Shown piece by piece: positions 23,414 through 34,910 of a DNA stretch of 64,000 nt. The DNA comes from Collybiopsis luxurians FD-317 M1 (Eukaryota; Basidiomycota; Agaricomycetes; Agaricales; Omphalotaceae). A program made the position numbers and the translations under genes. Where the stretch lies: positions 385,097 through 449,096 of the forward strand of contig KN834778.1 in NCBI GenBank assembly GCA_000827265.1. Direction: 5' to 3'. How positions within the stretch are numbered: position 1 is the stretch's first letter; every line of letters starts with the position of its first letter. The notes beneath the pieces are model-generated. The model had not been told where the DNA came from. It saw only the letters and a program-made list of their open reading frames with translations, and made no database searches.

Positions 23414-24692
23414 TTAAGCGTTTTGTGAGATAAATTCCTTCATATACGCTACCAACTTATCCGTCTGCTCCTCCGTTATGGCATTGTAAAGTGAAATTCG
23501 AATACCCCCGACGGACCTGAAGGTAAGGGTAGACTTCAGTCTATAGCAAGGAAATCTCGAAATTGAGATAGACGTACCGATGCCCTTTCAAAGCTGTCAT
23601 TCCCTTCGCTTCTGCACCGGCCAAGAATTTGGCTTCGGCATTATCACCAAGGACATCAAAGACGACATTCATCCAACTGCCGGATCCTTCTCTGACTTTT
23701 GGGCGGTAAACACCCTTGGCTTCACCCTCTTTGAGCATGGAATAAACCTTTTGTGCCTTTTTTCTGTTGAGAGATTCAAAGTACTCGGTCCCACCCAGGT
23801 TCCTCGACCGCTCCAAGACCAAGCTCGCAATGTACATCGGCAAGGTCGAGGGCGTGTTGTAGAGACTGGAGGCGTCTGCGATGGCCTTGTAGGACAAGGT
23901 GATAGGCACGGGAACAGCACCCAATTTCGCAGCAGCGTCTACATCCACGATGCAGTCCTGGCGGACGATGAGAATAGTCAGTCCCGCGGGTCCAATGTTC
24001 TTTTGAGCACCAGCATATATCACAGCATGATCTGCCAGGCGGGGGATCTTTCTCGACATGAACGAGGAGGAATAATCTGCCACTAGGGGCCAGAGGCCGC
24101 TTGACCCCGGGGGCAAGAGATGAAAGGGAAACGATGCCGGAGACTGGCCGTCGTTGGAAAATTGGACTCCGTCCACGGTCTCATTTTCGCAATAGTAGAT
24201 GAGCGCTGGATCGGCGGAAAAGTCAAAGTGCTCGTGAGCGGGAATACCATCAAACGATCTGGAGTCTTTAGAGTATTCGCGGGCATCAACGGCGACGTGG
24301 ACAGATGCACCGCCCAATCTTTTGGCTTCTTCTAAAGCCTTTTTGCTCCAAGAACCTGTTATCACGTAGTCCATCACCCGCTGTTCATCGGAGAGATCAG
24401 GATGGAGGAGACGATGGCGAGCCAGCATATTGAGTACTACAGCAGAGAACTGCCCTGTGCCTCCGCCTTGAGTAAAGATAATTTTGTGGGTTGGGGGAAC
24501 ATCTAGTTGAGTGCGGATGTTGTTTTCGAGCTCGGCGACGAGGGAGGTAAACTCTTTGGAACGATGGGAAATTTCAGCTACGCCAATCCCTGTGCCTTTG
24601 AAGTTTAGCAGGCCTTTGCACGCTTCCTGGAGCACTGAATCGGGTAAAGCGGAAGGGCCTGCGCCAAAGTTAACTGACCGTGCATCTGTCAT
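23414..24692 (-). CDS. SER1: Phosphoserine aminotransferase
   Basis: Exons 23578-24692 and 23414-23516 give 405 residues. This PLP enzyme transfers the amino group from glutamate to 3-phosphohydroxypyruvate in serine synthesis. Seen: NFGAGPSALP at the start, GIGVAEISHRSKEF, FTQGGGTGQFSAVVLN, VTGSWSKKALEEA, the PLP lysine in YAGAQKNIGPAGLTILIV, SLYNTPSTLPMYI, and SVGGIRISLYNAITEEQTDKLVAYM in exon 2. The intron splits codon R in GHR/SVGG. It is convergent with TRS130 with 24 bp between stops. Confidence 0.96.
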
Positions 24693-25332
24693 GGTGAATG
24701 TATACGGCCAGGTTGTGGAGCTGCGGTTATTTATGAGTCATAAACAGAGAGAGGACAGTTACAAGATAGATATTTATTTTTGGTCTACTGGAGTATATGG
24801 GTCGTAACATGGGAGCAAAGATGAATTCGTACGTATGGGAATAATCAGAGCAATAAGTATGAGCGAGTAATAAGAGCACAAACACAGCAGGTAAGTATCA
24901 GAAGAAGAAAAAGTTCACTATTAGTATAACTGCCAAGCTAATTCGAGAGAGAGAAGAAGAGGCAGTATAAAGGGATATTTGTAGCATCGAGGAGTTCCAG
25001 AGGGATGCAAAGAGATTGATGCAGAAAATCGAAGGCACAGATTGCAAGTGTGTGGACACAAATAAGTATTATGCGTGCAGTTCGGGAGATTGAATAAATC
25101 ATCGAATAAATCATGATGAAAAATAATTACCCGTAGGCATGAAAGAGACGGTGGTACAATAAGAACGAAAACCTATAAGCAGTTTGGGGATATACATTGC
25201 TGATGCTGATGCATGAGGACCTGATGATTATAATGCGAAAGGTCGTGATGTAAAGATTCGTGATGGGGGAGGTGCAGAAGCGATTAAGCTGGGAGACCGT
25301 AACAAATTGCGAAACGAAACGATGCAAAGCAG
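24693..25332. other. Intergenic region, AG-rich
   Basis: About 640 bp upstream of SER1 and downstream of the minus-strand gene ending at 25333. It has purine-rich stretches (24940-24960) and a short duplicated GAATAAATCAT at 25092 and 25104. No gene or promoter element could be assigned with confidence. Confidence 0.5.
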
Positions 25333-26033
25333 TCAATAAGCAGGGGAGGATGGGGTAGAGCTGCGGTATTTGTGGGTGTCGCAAGTGAAGAGAGGCATGA
25401 GATCGTGGAATATAATTCGCGAACGTGCAATTCGAGGCTGTGGAGAGGAGGGAGTGGGTATTTGCCGATGTCTGAGGACGGATAAAGGATGTGTGGACTG
25501 AGTGGATGAACCGGAAGCAGCTCTAAGAGGACTGGTACGGTGAAGGGAGGTTTTTCGCCGTCTAACAGGGCCTGGTCCAGAAGTTGCGTCGTCAACAGGA
25601 ATAGGTAGCTGGGAAAGGTCGGCAATGTCGGTCAGACCGTAGTCAACGGAGGACAAATCCATGGCAGATATCCATGACAGTTTATCGAAGGAATGGGTCG
25701 AGGATGACGACGAAGACTGTACTGGGCAATCTGAGCGAGAACAATGACGCCTACGCTGAGACGCGCGATTGGAAGAGTTGCCCGAAGGTGTTTCTATAAT
25801 TTGCTGAGACAGGTTGTGTACAAGTTAGCTGACGCGTCACAATGGATAAGAAAAAAGGATGTATGCTTACAGAAGAGGATGCAAGCTGAAAGGGAGACTT
25901 GAGCAACCTAGGAGGCGCATCAAGAGTTACAGACTGGATGGAAGGTAAGATAACAATGAAGACAAAAAAAAAAAAGATGAAAAGGACGTACATTAGAGGG
26001 CTGAGGCCAGGATATAGGAAGAATTGGATGCAT
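25333..26033 (-). CDS. Unknown 191-residue Ser/Pro/Arg-rich protein
   Basis: Exons 25992-26033, 25871-25933 and 25333-25803 join in frame (GTACGT...CAG and GTAAGC...CAG) to give 191 residues. It starts MHPILPISWPQPSN, followed by a small block LDAPPRLLKSPFQLASSS, an Arg/Ser-rich part (RASQRRRHCSRSDC), then MDLSSVDYGLTDIADLSQLP and a Ser/Thr/Pro-rich tail. No domain is recognised. A TATA-like box lies 45-54 bp upstream of the start. That box, good splice sites and continuous frame suggest a real, short, probably regulated gene. Confidence 0.6.
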
Positions 26034-26429
26034 TTGTTTGGAGGGGAAATAATGATACAATGAGGGCGTGAAGAAGATTTATATAAACAAAGTGGACGCG
26101 TAACAGTTCATGGACGGACAATTGGGAGGACAAAAGAGGTTGCAGCACAATGCTCCAGTCTCACTCCTTTGGAACCGTGGGAATCATAGTCATAGTGATA
26201 GTTGATTAGGTAATATATTCCTTCAATTGTCTTTTCGGCCAAAGCAGTACATCTCACTCATTCCATGTCAATACATCTTCACACCACACCTCATACACGA
26301 GTCAAGAAATGTCGTCGTTTCTATTCTACAGATGTAATTTGATTTACTTTTGGCGTGCAATATGGCGTGCGAAATATGTAGTAAACGAAAGCAAGCATCA
26401 ATCCCGAAAACTAAACCCCTCTGACCCGT
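26034..26429. other. Intergenic region between minus-strand genes
   Basis: About 395 bp between the start of the 191-residue protein gene and the HSP90 stop. Apart from the TATA-like box at 26078-26087 and the expected HSP90 3' UTR, I see nothing. Confidence 0.5.
26078..26087 (-). promoter_or_regulatory. TATA-like box of the 191-residue protein gene
   Basis: TTTATATAAA, palindromic, 45-54 bp upstream of the ATG at 26033. The spacing suits a short leader. Confidence 0.5.
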
Positions 26430-28905
26430 CTAGTCAATTTCCTCCATAGCAGACGTGGAAGCTGACTCCAGTGGTGGAGGAGCATCATCTTCTTTCGAAA
26501 CCTCAGCAGACGTCTCTTCTTCATCCACATCAAGACCAAGCCTAAAAGAAGGCCGCGTAAGCAATCAAATACCCTCCAGCAAAGTCAAGAAACTCACGAG
26601 ATCATGCGATGAATTCGCTTCGCGAATGATGAAGGTTCGTCCAGAGCGAAACCGGAGGTAAGAAGGGCAGTCTCGAACAGCAGATAGGTCAAGTCACGGA
26701 CAGACTTGTCAGCCTTATCCTCTGAAACCTTGCGTTGGAGTTCCTTGATGATGGGGTTCGATGGGTTAAGTTCAAGTGTCTTCTTTGACGCCATATACGA
26801 CGACATCGAAGAGTCACGGAGGGCCTGGGCTTTCATGATACGCTCCTACAGTCAACAGATTAACGATTTGATTTGAAGTTAAAACAAAGTAAAATTTACT
26901 AACCATATTCGAAGACCAACCGAATTGACCAGTAACAAGAACGCAAGGTGAGTCGGTGATACGATTGGAGATTACAACTTTTTCAACCTTGTCGCCGAGG
27001 GCATCCTTGACGACGGTGCAAAGTTCACCGAACGCAGTAACCTCAGCCTCACGAGCCTTCTTCTCCTCCTCAGTCTCCTCAAGCTCCAGTCCCTCTTTGG
27101 AGACACAGATGAGTTTCTTGCCGTCAAACTCCTTCAGCTGAGTAATGGCATACTCGTCTATAGGGTCAACGAGCAGAAGCACTTCAAAGCCCTTCTTCTT
27201 GAGAACTTCGAGGAAGGGAGAATCACGGGTGGCAGCCAAAGACTCGCCAGTGAGATAGTAAATCGATTTTTGGACTTCGGGCATTCGGGTGATATAGTCT
27301 AACACGGGAGTCAGGGACTAATTCGGTACAAAATTGAAGCGCAGATATCTTACCCTTGAGTGAGGTCTGCTCATCGAGGGCTTTGGTAGAGTAGAAGCGC
27401 AAGAATTCGGCAAGCTTGCTACGGTTCTGAGCATCCTCGTGAATACCGAGCTTCAAGTTCTTGCCAAAGGCCTCGTAAAACTTGGAGAAGTTGTCCTTGT
27501 CCTCGGCAATCTCGCTGAACAAGTCCATGCACTTCTTGACAATGTTCTTGCGAATGACCTTGAGAATCTTGTTCTGCTGCAGCGTCTCACGGGAGATGTT
27601 GAGAGGAAGATCCTCAGAATCAACAATACCCTTGACGAAGTTGAGGTACTCTGGGATGAGATCCTCACAGTCGTCCATGATGAAGACGCGACGGACGTAG
27701 AGTTTGATGTTGTTGCGTTTCTTCTTCGACTCGAAAAGGTCGAACGGAGCACTAGAAAAAAGGTATAAGTGAGCAAATCAACACGCCAAGATTGGTTGAC
27801 ACGTACCGTTTCGGCATGAAAAGGATGGCCTTGAACTCGAGCTGACCCTCTACAGAGAAGTGCTTCACTGCGAGGTGGTCTTCCCAATCATTGGTCAAAC
27901 TCTTGTAGAATGCAGCATACTCCTCAGAGGTGATTTCATTGGGATTACGCGTCCAGATAGGCTTCGTCTTGTTCAGCTCTTCGTTTGTCGTCTCAACTTC
28001 TTTGATTTTCTTCGTCTTTTTATCTTTGGGCTTATCTTCTTCGTCCTCAACCTCTTCAATCTTGGGCTTTTCCTCGCCCTCAGCTTCAGCTTCCTCCTCG
28101 TCGTCCTCAACCTCCTACGCACAATCAAAACTCGTCGCGGAACAAATTAGTAAAAAGACGTACCTTCTCGACTTCCTTGGTCACGGCAAGCTGAATGGGA
28201 TACGAGATGAATTCAGAGTGCTTCTTCACAATATCCTTGATCCTCTTCTCCTCGAGGTACTCTAGCTGATCCTCCTTGAGGTAGAGACGAATCTCAGTAC
28301 CGCGTTCGAGAGGCGGATTAACGGTGTCTTGAGTAATGGTGAAAGTGCCACCGGCAGCAGACTCCCAGATATACTGCTCGTCATCGTTGTGCTTGGAGAT
28401 GACTTGCACACGCTCAGCGACGAGGTAGGCGGAATAGAAACCGACACCGAATTGACCAATCATGGAAATGTCGGCGCCAGAAGAAAGAGCCTCCATGAAG
28501 CCCTGGAAAGATGTAAGGATTTTTGCTCAAAAGAAGCGAGTGCCACTGACCTTGGTTCCTGATTTGGCGATCGTACCAAGGTTGTTGACCATATCAGCCT
28601 TGGTCATACCAATACCAGTATCAATTATTGAAAGGGTTTTAGCCTCTTTGTTTGGGATGATACGGATGACAAGATCCTTGCCAGAGTCGAGCACTGAAGG
28701 TTCTGTCAAAGACGCGTAACGGATTTTGTCGAGGGCATCGGAGGCATTGGAAATGATTTCTCGAAGGAAAATTTCCTTGTTGGAGTAGAAGGTGTCTGTC
28801 CTTAGATTAGATATCGTTCTCGAAAAAAAAAAAAGAATACGAACTGATGATAAGGTCCAAGAGCTGGGAGATCTCAGCTTGAAATCCGAAGCTTTCTGTC
28901 GCCAT
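26430..28905 (-). CDS. HSP90: HSP90 cytosolic molecular chaperone
   Basis: Eight exons (28845-28905, 28551-28795, 28164-28502, 27807-28114, 27354-27751, 26904-27298, 26598-26845, 26430-26541) give 701 residues, the normal length. The N-terminal ATPase (GHKL) domain shows [14 protein letters not shown] sequence ([19 protein letters not shown]), [24 protein letters not shown] and [15 protein letters not shown] charged linker ([20 protein letters not shown]) follows. The middle domain has [11 protein letters not shown] and [21 protein letters not shown], and the C-domain has [21 protein letters not shown]. The protein ends in MEEID rather than the usual MEEVD that docks TPR co-chaperones. Two perfect heat-shock elements lie upstream. 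Confidence 0.97.
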
Positions 28906-29038
28906 TGATGCTGATTCAGAGTATTATCAGCCACCCAAGAAATGTAGGAGAATGGGCAGCAAAACTCACATTTTTAGGTGGTGCAGGAGAGAAGAATGAA
29001 AGAAAAAAGATTGATTAACGCTAAACTTGGGACGCGTT

Positions 29039-29046
29039 CTTATATT
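29039..29046 (-). promoter_or_regulatory. TATA-like element of HSP90
   Basis: On the coding strand this reads AATATAAG, about 135-140 bp upstream of the ATG and just downstream of the first heat-shock element, the expected order for a heat-shock promoter. Confidence 0.5.
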
Positions 29047-29057
29047 TTCCCACCGCA

Positions 29058-29118
29058 GAACGTTCTCGAAAGCCACACGGTGATTTCCATTTTGGGTAAG
29101 CGAAAGAACTTTCGAGAA
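29058..29118 (-). promoter_or_regulatory. Two perfect heat-shock elements
   Basis: GAA-nn-TTC-nn-GAA occurs exactly at 29058-29070 and again at 29106-29118, 36 bp apart. Three alternating nGAAn units is the canonical binding site of the heat-shock factor trimer. They lie about 150-215 bp upstream of the HSP90 start and upstream of its TATA-like element. They also fall downstream of the TSC1 coding region (stop at 29271), so they sit inside the likely TSC1 3' UTR. Confidence 0.85.
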
Positions 29119-29270
29119 GATTACCAAATTTAGAAGAAATCCTGTAGATACTGTCAAACCCAAGGCCAAGGACAGATATCGCTTTTTTTGAGTAGACAAG
29201 ATCGCCTCTAAGCCAGTTGTGCAATGCAAATGGAATGTTCGAGTACTTTCTGCATACCGTTCTGAGAACA

Positions 29271-32200
29271 CTAAGTTACAGGACTGAGACTTGGTCGCCG
29301 TTCTTCGTTATCATAGACGATCCCTCTCTGCCCATTACTCAACGCATTAACCTTTCCTCTCAATTCCTCGCACATAACTTCCAATTCCTCCAGTTCTTCT
29401 CTCAACTCCGTGTTTTTCTCTTCAAGTTCTCTTTTCGATTTAAGTAAAGACACTTTTTCCGTCGTGAGGGTGATGAGGGCAAGCGATGAGGACTGACGCG
29501 AGGGCGAAGAGGGGGAATTAGGTGATTGGAATTGTGCATTGGCACGCGAGAGTTGAGATTCCAAGATTTGAATCTGACGGCGGTAATGTCTGGAAGGATA
29601 GTAATGATCAGCGGTCATCTCCAAAAATTTGCTGCTAAAGTCAAGCTCACTTGGCCTGCTCTTCCATCGCCCCCAATCCCTTGTCTAAACTTTCCAGCCG
29701 CATCTCCATCTGCTTCCATGAAGCCTTCATGGTATCGATCTCTTTGCCTCGTCGTTGGAACTTCTCAAAGTCGGCGTCCCTGAAGAAGTAGAGGAGAGAA
29801 AATTAGGCAGATGCACATTGGGGCAGAGGGATAAAGAAAAGGCGTCAACCCAAAGGAGATGGACGATGCGGAATCGGAATGACTTCTACGCCGCAAAGGT
29901 GAAACGGACTCCAGCACTCATAAACGCCTCCCAAAGAAAATCTTCCAAAAAGATGATACTTACCATAATCTCTGCATCTTCCTGCCCTGCTCAATCTGCG
30001 CTTCGTAATCCTTCAAGCGATCGATCTTGTGCTGATGTTCTTTGATAAAAGTCTGCAGTTTGAATACTTCGGCACTGGCAGAGGAGAGGAGTTGAGACTG
30101 GGTCTGGAGTTGAGCCTGTAATGAGGAAAAAGGTCAGCGGGAGAAAGCGGCTTGATATCAGTAACATTGTGTAAACAATGACCGAATCAAAAAAACTGTG
30201 TCAACTCGATGCGAAAAACGTCCTACTTGAGGAGGAAAAAGTATGAAAATCGTAATAAGAACTCACTTCAACCTCCCTCTTTCCCCTCCTCAGCCTTGCC
30301 TCCACCTCCACCCATCCCTTCTTTTCTTCTCTCAAATCCCTCAGTTTTCCTTGCAATTCTGAACTCCAATCAACGTGTTTTTGCCTGGCTGTAGTAGCGA
30401 GAGCTTTAGCTTCCCGAAGCTCCGATTCGAGGCGAACAACCTGCGAGCGGTAAGTTCTGAGTTTATTATACTATTGAAAGAAGAGGGGTTACTGTCGGTA
30501 GACTGCAGGTCTAAGGATTAAAGGATGCACCTACCAAACCCTGCCTCTCCCTCTCCGCATTTCTATTAACCACTCGATCCTGATAAAGCCTTCCGATGTG
30601 TTTCATGTTCTCTCTTGAGAGCCACATTTCGAAATTCAGCTCGGTACGGAGAAGTAGAATTTCTCGTTGCAGGGTAGATATGGTAGAACGGGATAGTGAT
30701 ATATTGTGTTGCGATGTGGATTGAGAATAGGAAACCAGGCCAGGTGCGTGTGAGCTCCGTGAGTGTGACTGGTTATGCGTTGGGGTAGGAGACTGAGAAG
30801 AACTGGTGGGACTGTCCAGACTGTCAGGCTCGAAGACCGACTCGGACTCATTTACGTCCGCAGGGGAAGGGCCAGTGCTAGAAGTCGCCGTCAACGTTGG
30901 TGTCGCATTCCTCGTTCCACCTGCAGACAAGGGCACAGCAGAAGAGACACCGAATGAAGGAGACTCAAAAATCCGGCCTTTCGCCCATGGCTCTATATCG
31001 GCCTCCATTTGGATGTCCAGATGAGATTTGAGTAAAACAGAGGCTGTAATCATTTGTTGGAGGGATATGTGAGGGATAGCCGATTGCCGGCGCCTGTTTT
31101 CCTCAGCAACCTTTTCCATTCTCGACGGCTCCTCCCCTACATTAGCGCCTGACGCCGTTTCGGGTTCCGGCGTGTCTTCCGGAATTGAAGGGATCTTCTC
31201 TTGCTTACGGTGCCTCTCTCTCAGTGCGATACTCATATACCTAAGATCCAGTGACATAGCTTCACTAGATATTCTTGCTATGTCGTAGTCTTTCCAAAAC
31301 ACTCCAGAACCTTGGGATTCGGAAGTAGAGAGTTCATCTCCAGCATCTTGCCAGATGAGCAAGGGATGGCATATGTGGCCGCGGATGAGATGCTGCAAAG
31401 AAACACAGTCGTCATTATGGGTTGGAGGGCTGACGCAACGAGCGACATAACGAAATACGAAACGAACGTGTTGTATATGCGAAGTATACACACGTACCTC
31501 ACTCTTCGTCCTGATCTCCGCAACATCTAACACTTCCGTCCACCCACCTATGTAGGGACATTCGAAATCCGCCTCTGGCTCTGTGAGGTATTGAATGGGG
31601 TCACGTAAGAACCGGAGCAAGTTGCATGGGAAGAGGTAGTATAAATATGTGAATAATCTCCCTGCGGGGACCGCACTAGAAGAGAACGAGGGAGAAGAAT
31701 TTCCAAAAGTTGGATCTAGCCTCTGCCATGATTCGAGGATTTCGGGGCGGAGAGACCACGTTTTGTTACTTGATTCTTCGATGAACTCCTCCGCCTCCAC
31801 AAAGTTTCCACGCATCGATTCTCTATTTCCCGGCCAACATAGCGCCCTCACAAACACCACAAACAGTTGTGAGACTATACGCTTTAATTCCGCAGAATCG
31901 TAAACAGCCATTATGGGTAGTAATCTCACCAGAATCGTCAGCGCCACAGAGAGAGCTGTCGCAGAGTCGTCGTATAAAGTCGACTGAAGGAGGGTAGAAA
32001 CGAGAGGGCGGGATGGCTGGAGAGTAGGAGAAGATATATACTTGTTCAAGAAGAGCAAGAGCTGGAGCCGGGAGGAAGGGACAAGAAAATGGAAATTGAG
32101 AGTGGCGATGAGGGCATCGGGACACATTTCACCAAATCTGAACAGGATATCCTCCAAGTTGTCCTTCCAACATGTCTTCTTTTCCCTCTGAGCACCGTCC

Positions 32201-32697
32201 AGTTCGGCCCATTCCAGTAAATCTTCTTCCGATCCTTCGTTCAGGGCGTCGAGGAGATACAAATCGAACAATCGAGTCCGAAATTCACCAATCTTTTCGC
32301 GATACCGACCATTTTCCTCTTCTCTGTCATTCATTGCACATAAAACTAGCTCCTTCGCATGTCCCACACTCGCCGTCGCTAATTTCGGCTCTCTCAAAGC
32401 CGGTCTGAGCACGATATCAAACCAGAATGTAATGATAGTGTGCGGTGTGAGGCGTTCTCGAAGGTGATATAGCACCGCTAGCAGAACCTGCGCGTGATAC
32501 AACACTGAATGATCGAGAAATTCGGAGTGAATGGCAGATAGTTCTTGTTCAAGCTGGCTGCAGAAAGTTTGGTCATCCACTGGGGTGGAAGAGGCTAGAT
32601 CATCGGCAAGAGCAAGTAGCTCAACGAGCGAAATGGCTTCAGATGCTTCAGTAAAGATGAGACCAAGTTGTCGACAGAGATCGTTTAGGCTGGACAT
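29271..32697 (-). CDS. TSC1: TSC1 / hamartin homologue
   Basis: Exons 31498-32697, 30535-31392, 30267-30470, 29964-30115, 29651-29779 and 29271-29589 give 953 residues. Hamartin with TSC2 forms the Rheb GTPase-activating complex that restrains TORC1. The N-terminal helical hamartin domain is seen at about residues 60-360 (LLDALNEGSEEDLLEWAELDG..KKTCWKDNLEDILFRFG, SSRLQLLLFLNKYIS, LPIMAVYDSAELKRIVSQLFVVFVRALCW). A Ser/Thr/Pro-rich linker follows. The C-terminal third is a long coiled coil (LNFEMWLSRENMKHIGRLYQDRVV to ELEELEVMCEELRGKVN). The first intron (31393-31497, 105 nt) contains no in-frame stop. TSC2 is not in this window. Confidence 0.85.
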
Positions 32698-33108
32698 TGA
32701 CCTTTTGGTACAAAACGAAGGAGCACATACTCACAAGCGCCGACTGGGCGCCAAACAACTGGTTATGACCGACTTCAGATATGCTCACTATCCGTTAATG
32801 GCATTGCTCAGTAAGTTCACTTTTATCTCCCAGTAAATTATCTGTGCGACGGGGTTTTGTCGGCCATATTTTCTGACCGCTTTCAGTCATTTATCTCTTT
32901 CGCCATGTCAGCAACGCGTAAGCAGGACTATGTCATGCTGATAAAAGCTGACTGAGTGACACTGTTGCCATTGAACAATCCGGATTGTCGCTCAAGACGC
33001 TGACGATGAAGTTTTTATTGCCAATGGCTAGTATAAAGGGTACAATGACGAGCAGCAATCTTCACATTTACTTTTTCAATCATCTCTTCGAACGGTACTC
33101 GTAAAACG
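32698..33108 (+). promoter_or_regulatory. Divergent promoter region of TSC1 and the OYE gene
   Basis: About 410 bp. Toward the OYE gene it has a CCAAT at 33021-33025 and a TATAAA at 33032-33037, 72-77 bp before the ATG. Toward TSC1 no TATA box is seen. The consensus TATA on the OYE side fits an inducible gene facing a constitutive one, which is inference. Confidence 0.5.
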
Positions 33109-34672
33109 ATGCAGATCACCTCCGTTTCTGCCCCACTTTTCCAACCTATTCAACTTGGTTCTCTGACCCTCAGAAACCGAGTGTTCATGTCTGCATTGAC
33201 AAGAAATCGCTCAGTGCCCACCAATGTCCCCAACGATGTGAATCTCGAATACTACCAGCAACGCGCCAAGAGCGCCGGTCTGATTATCTCTGAGGGAATA
33301 TTAATTACCCCTCAAGGGTAAGCTCGCCATATTATTTCCCTCGTCATATTCTGACAAGCTTCATGCAGAACGGAATGGCCGCATGCACCTGGAATCTGGA
33401 GTCGAGAGCAGATTGCGGGATGGAAAAGGATTACAGACTCCGTCCACACAGAGGGAAGCGTGATTTACGCTCAATTGTGGCATTGTGAGCTGCATATCCT
33501 CTACGTAGTACATTTTCCTAAGTTCATTTGTCTGCAGTGGGACGGGTAAGCCACCCTGAAGCTCCAGAGCAAATAGCTTCCGGTCAACCTGTCTATTCCC
33601 CCTCCCCAATATCAGCCCGCGGCGGCAAGTTCAGGTTCCTCCCTGGTGAGCCAGGATACGTCGCAGTAAGTATTTGATTTTGTTGCCAACCTAAGTACGT
33701 GATAACATATATTTGTTTCAGCCTACCGCCATCGACGATCCCACCGTCCTGCTAGATCTATTCGAACAAGCAGCAATCAATGCCAAACAAGCTGGATTTG
33801 ACGGTGTAGAACGTGAGTTGAAATTCACCTCCCTTTTAGTCTGTTGACTTACCCCGTCATCCTAGTTCACGGGGCCAACGGTTATCTCGTACAGCAATTT
33901 CTTGATTCAACCTCGAATGAGCGGACCGACGTGTGGGGGGGCTCTGTGACCAACCGATCCCGTTTTGGTCTCCTGGCTCTACAGAGATTGATCAAAGTCT
34001 TTGGCAAGGATAGAATCGGTATCAAACTAAATCCAGGGGGGGGCTACAACGATATGGGGTTAGCATCCCGTTTGACTACACCTGTTCGCAGGAACTGACT
34101 GTAGCCCATAGAATGCCTCTCGAGGAAACCATCGAAACTTACAGCTATTTTATCTCCGAAGCCGACAAATTGGGTATTGCCTACATTTCTCTTGTCCGCT
34201 ACCTGGATATGTTCGACCCGGTGATCGATGGACGCAAACGGGGAACACCTCACGACATTCTAGATACCTATGGACCCTTAATAAAGAAGGCCCACATTTT
34301 CGCAAACGGTGGGTTCACAGGAGAAGAAGCCGCTGCTACTGTCAAGGGTGAGAATTACTTACCCACCTTCAATAAATTCCTAGCTTAACCACATTCGCAG
34401 CCGGTAAAGCCTCTGGTGTATTCTTTGGTATCCCATGGATCACCCACCCAGACCTCGCTAAGCGTTTGCAGTTTGGGAAATCTCTCGATAACGAGATTGA
34501 CTTCTTAACGCTGTACGGAAAGAATTATGCCCCGGAAGAGGAGCAGAGGAGCGGGTATGTTGATTATCCGGCAGCCAAGTACGAACAGACACAGATCAAA
34601 CGTCGATCCTTTATCTCGAGGTTCTTCACCTTGTTGCACCGGAATCGGCAAAGAGTGGTATCCCAAAACTAG
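33109..34672 (+). CDS. Old yellow enzyme family NADH:flavin oxidoreductase
   Basis: Exons 33109-33317, 33369-33484, 33538-33665, 33722-33812, 33866-34058, 34112-34347 and 34401-34672 give 414 residues. The family binds FMN in a TIM barrel and reduces activated C=C bonds of enals, enones or oxylipins with NADPH. Seen: [54 protein letters not shown], the substrate-binding His/Asn and catalytic-type Tyr in [40 protein letters not shown], and [17 protein letters not shown]. The C-terminal tail after [13 protein letters not shown] is basic and longer than usual (about 25 extra residues), and could instead hide one more intron. Its natural substrate cannot be read from sequence. Confidence 0.92.
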
Positions 34673-34910
34673 AAATGTTAGAACACTAATTTTTATCTTG
34701 ATATAATTGTTTGTATTGATAGACCTTCTTAATTTCATGCTTCTTCAATGCTTCTTTGTTTAATGGTTAGAAATTTTCCATGTTGCTAGAGCACTTAGTG
34801 AGCTCCAGAAAGCGATAGTCCGGCCAGTCGTCTTGTAGTTCATGAAGAGTAAACTCGTTCGTGGATAGGACAGCAATGCTTGCTCTTATCACGTGATTCA
34901 AACTTAAGTT

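Noticed and set aside
24940..25110. Purine-rich sequence and a duplicated GAATAAATCAT considered as a transposon remnant
   Set aside because: No terminal inverted repeats, target-site duplication or transposase fragment could be seen.
27453..27887. Long second frame antisense or overlapping in HSP90 exons (Arg/Ser-rich, 144 codons)
   Set aside because: It is a shadow of codon bias in a highly expressed gene. The true frame is the HSP90 one.
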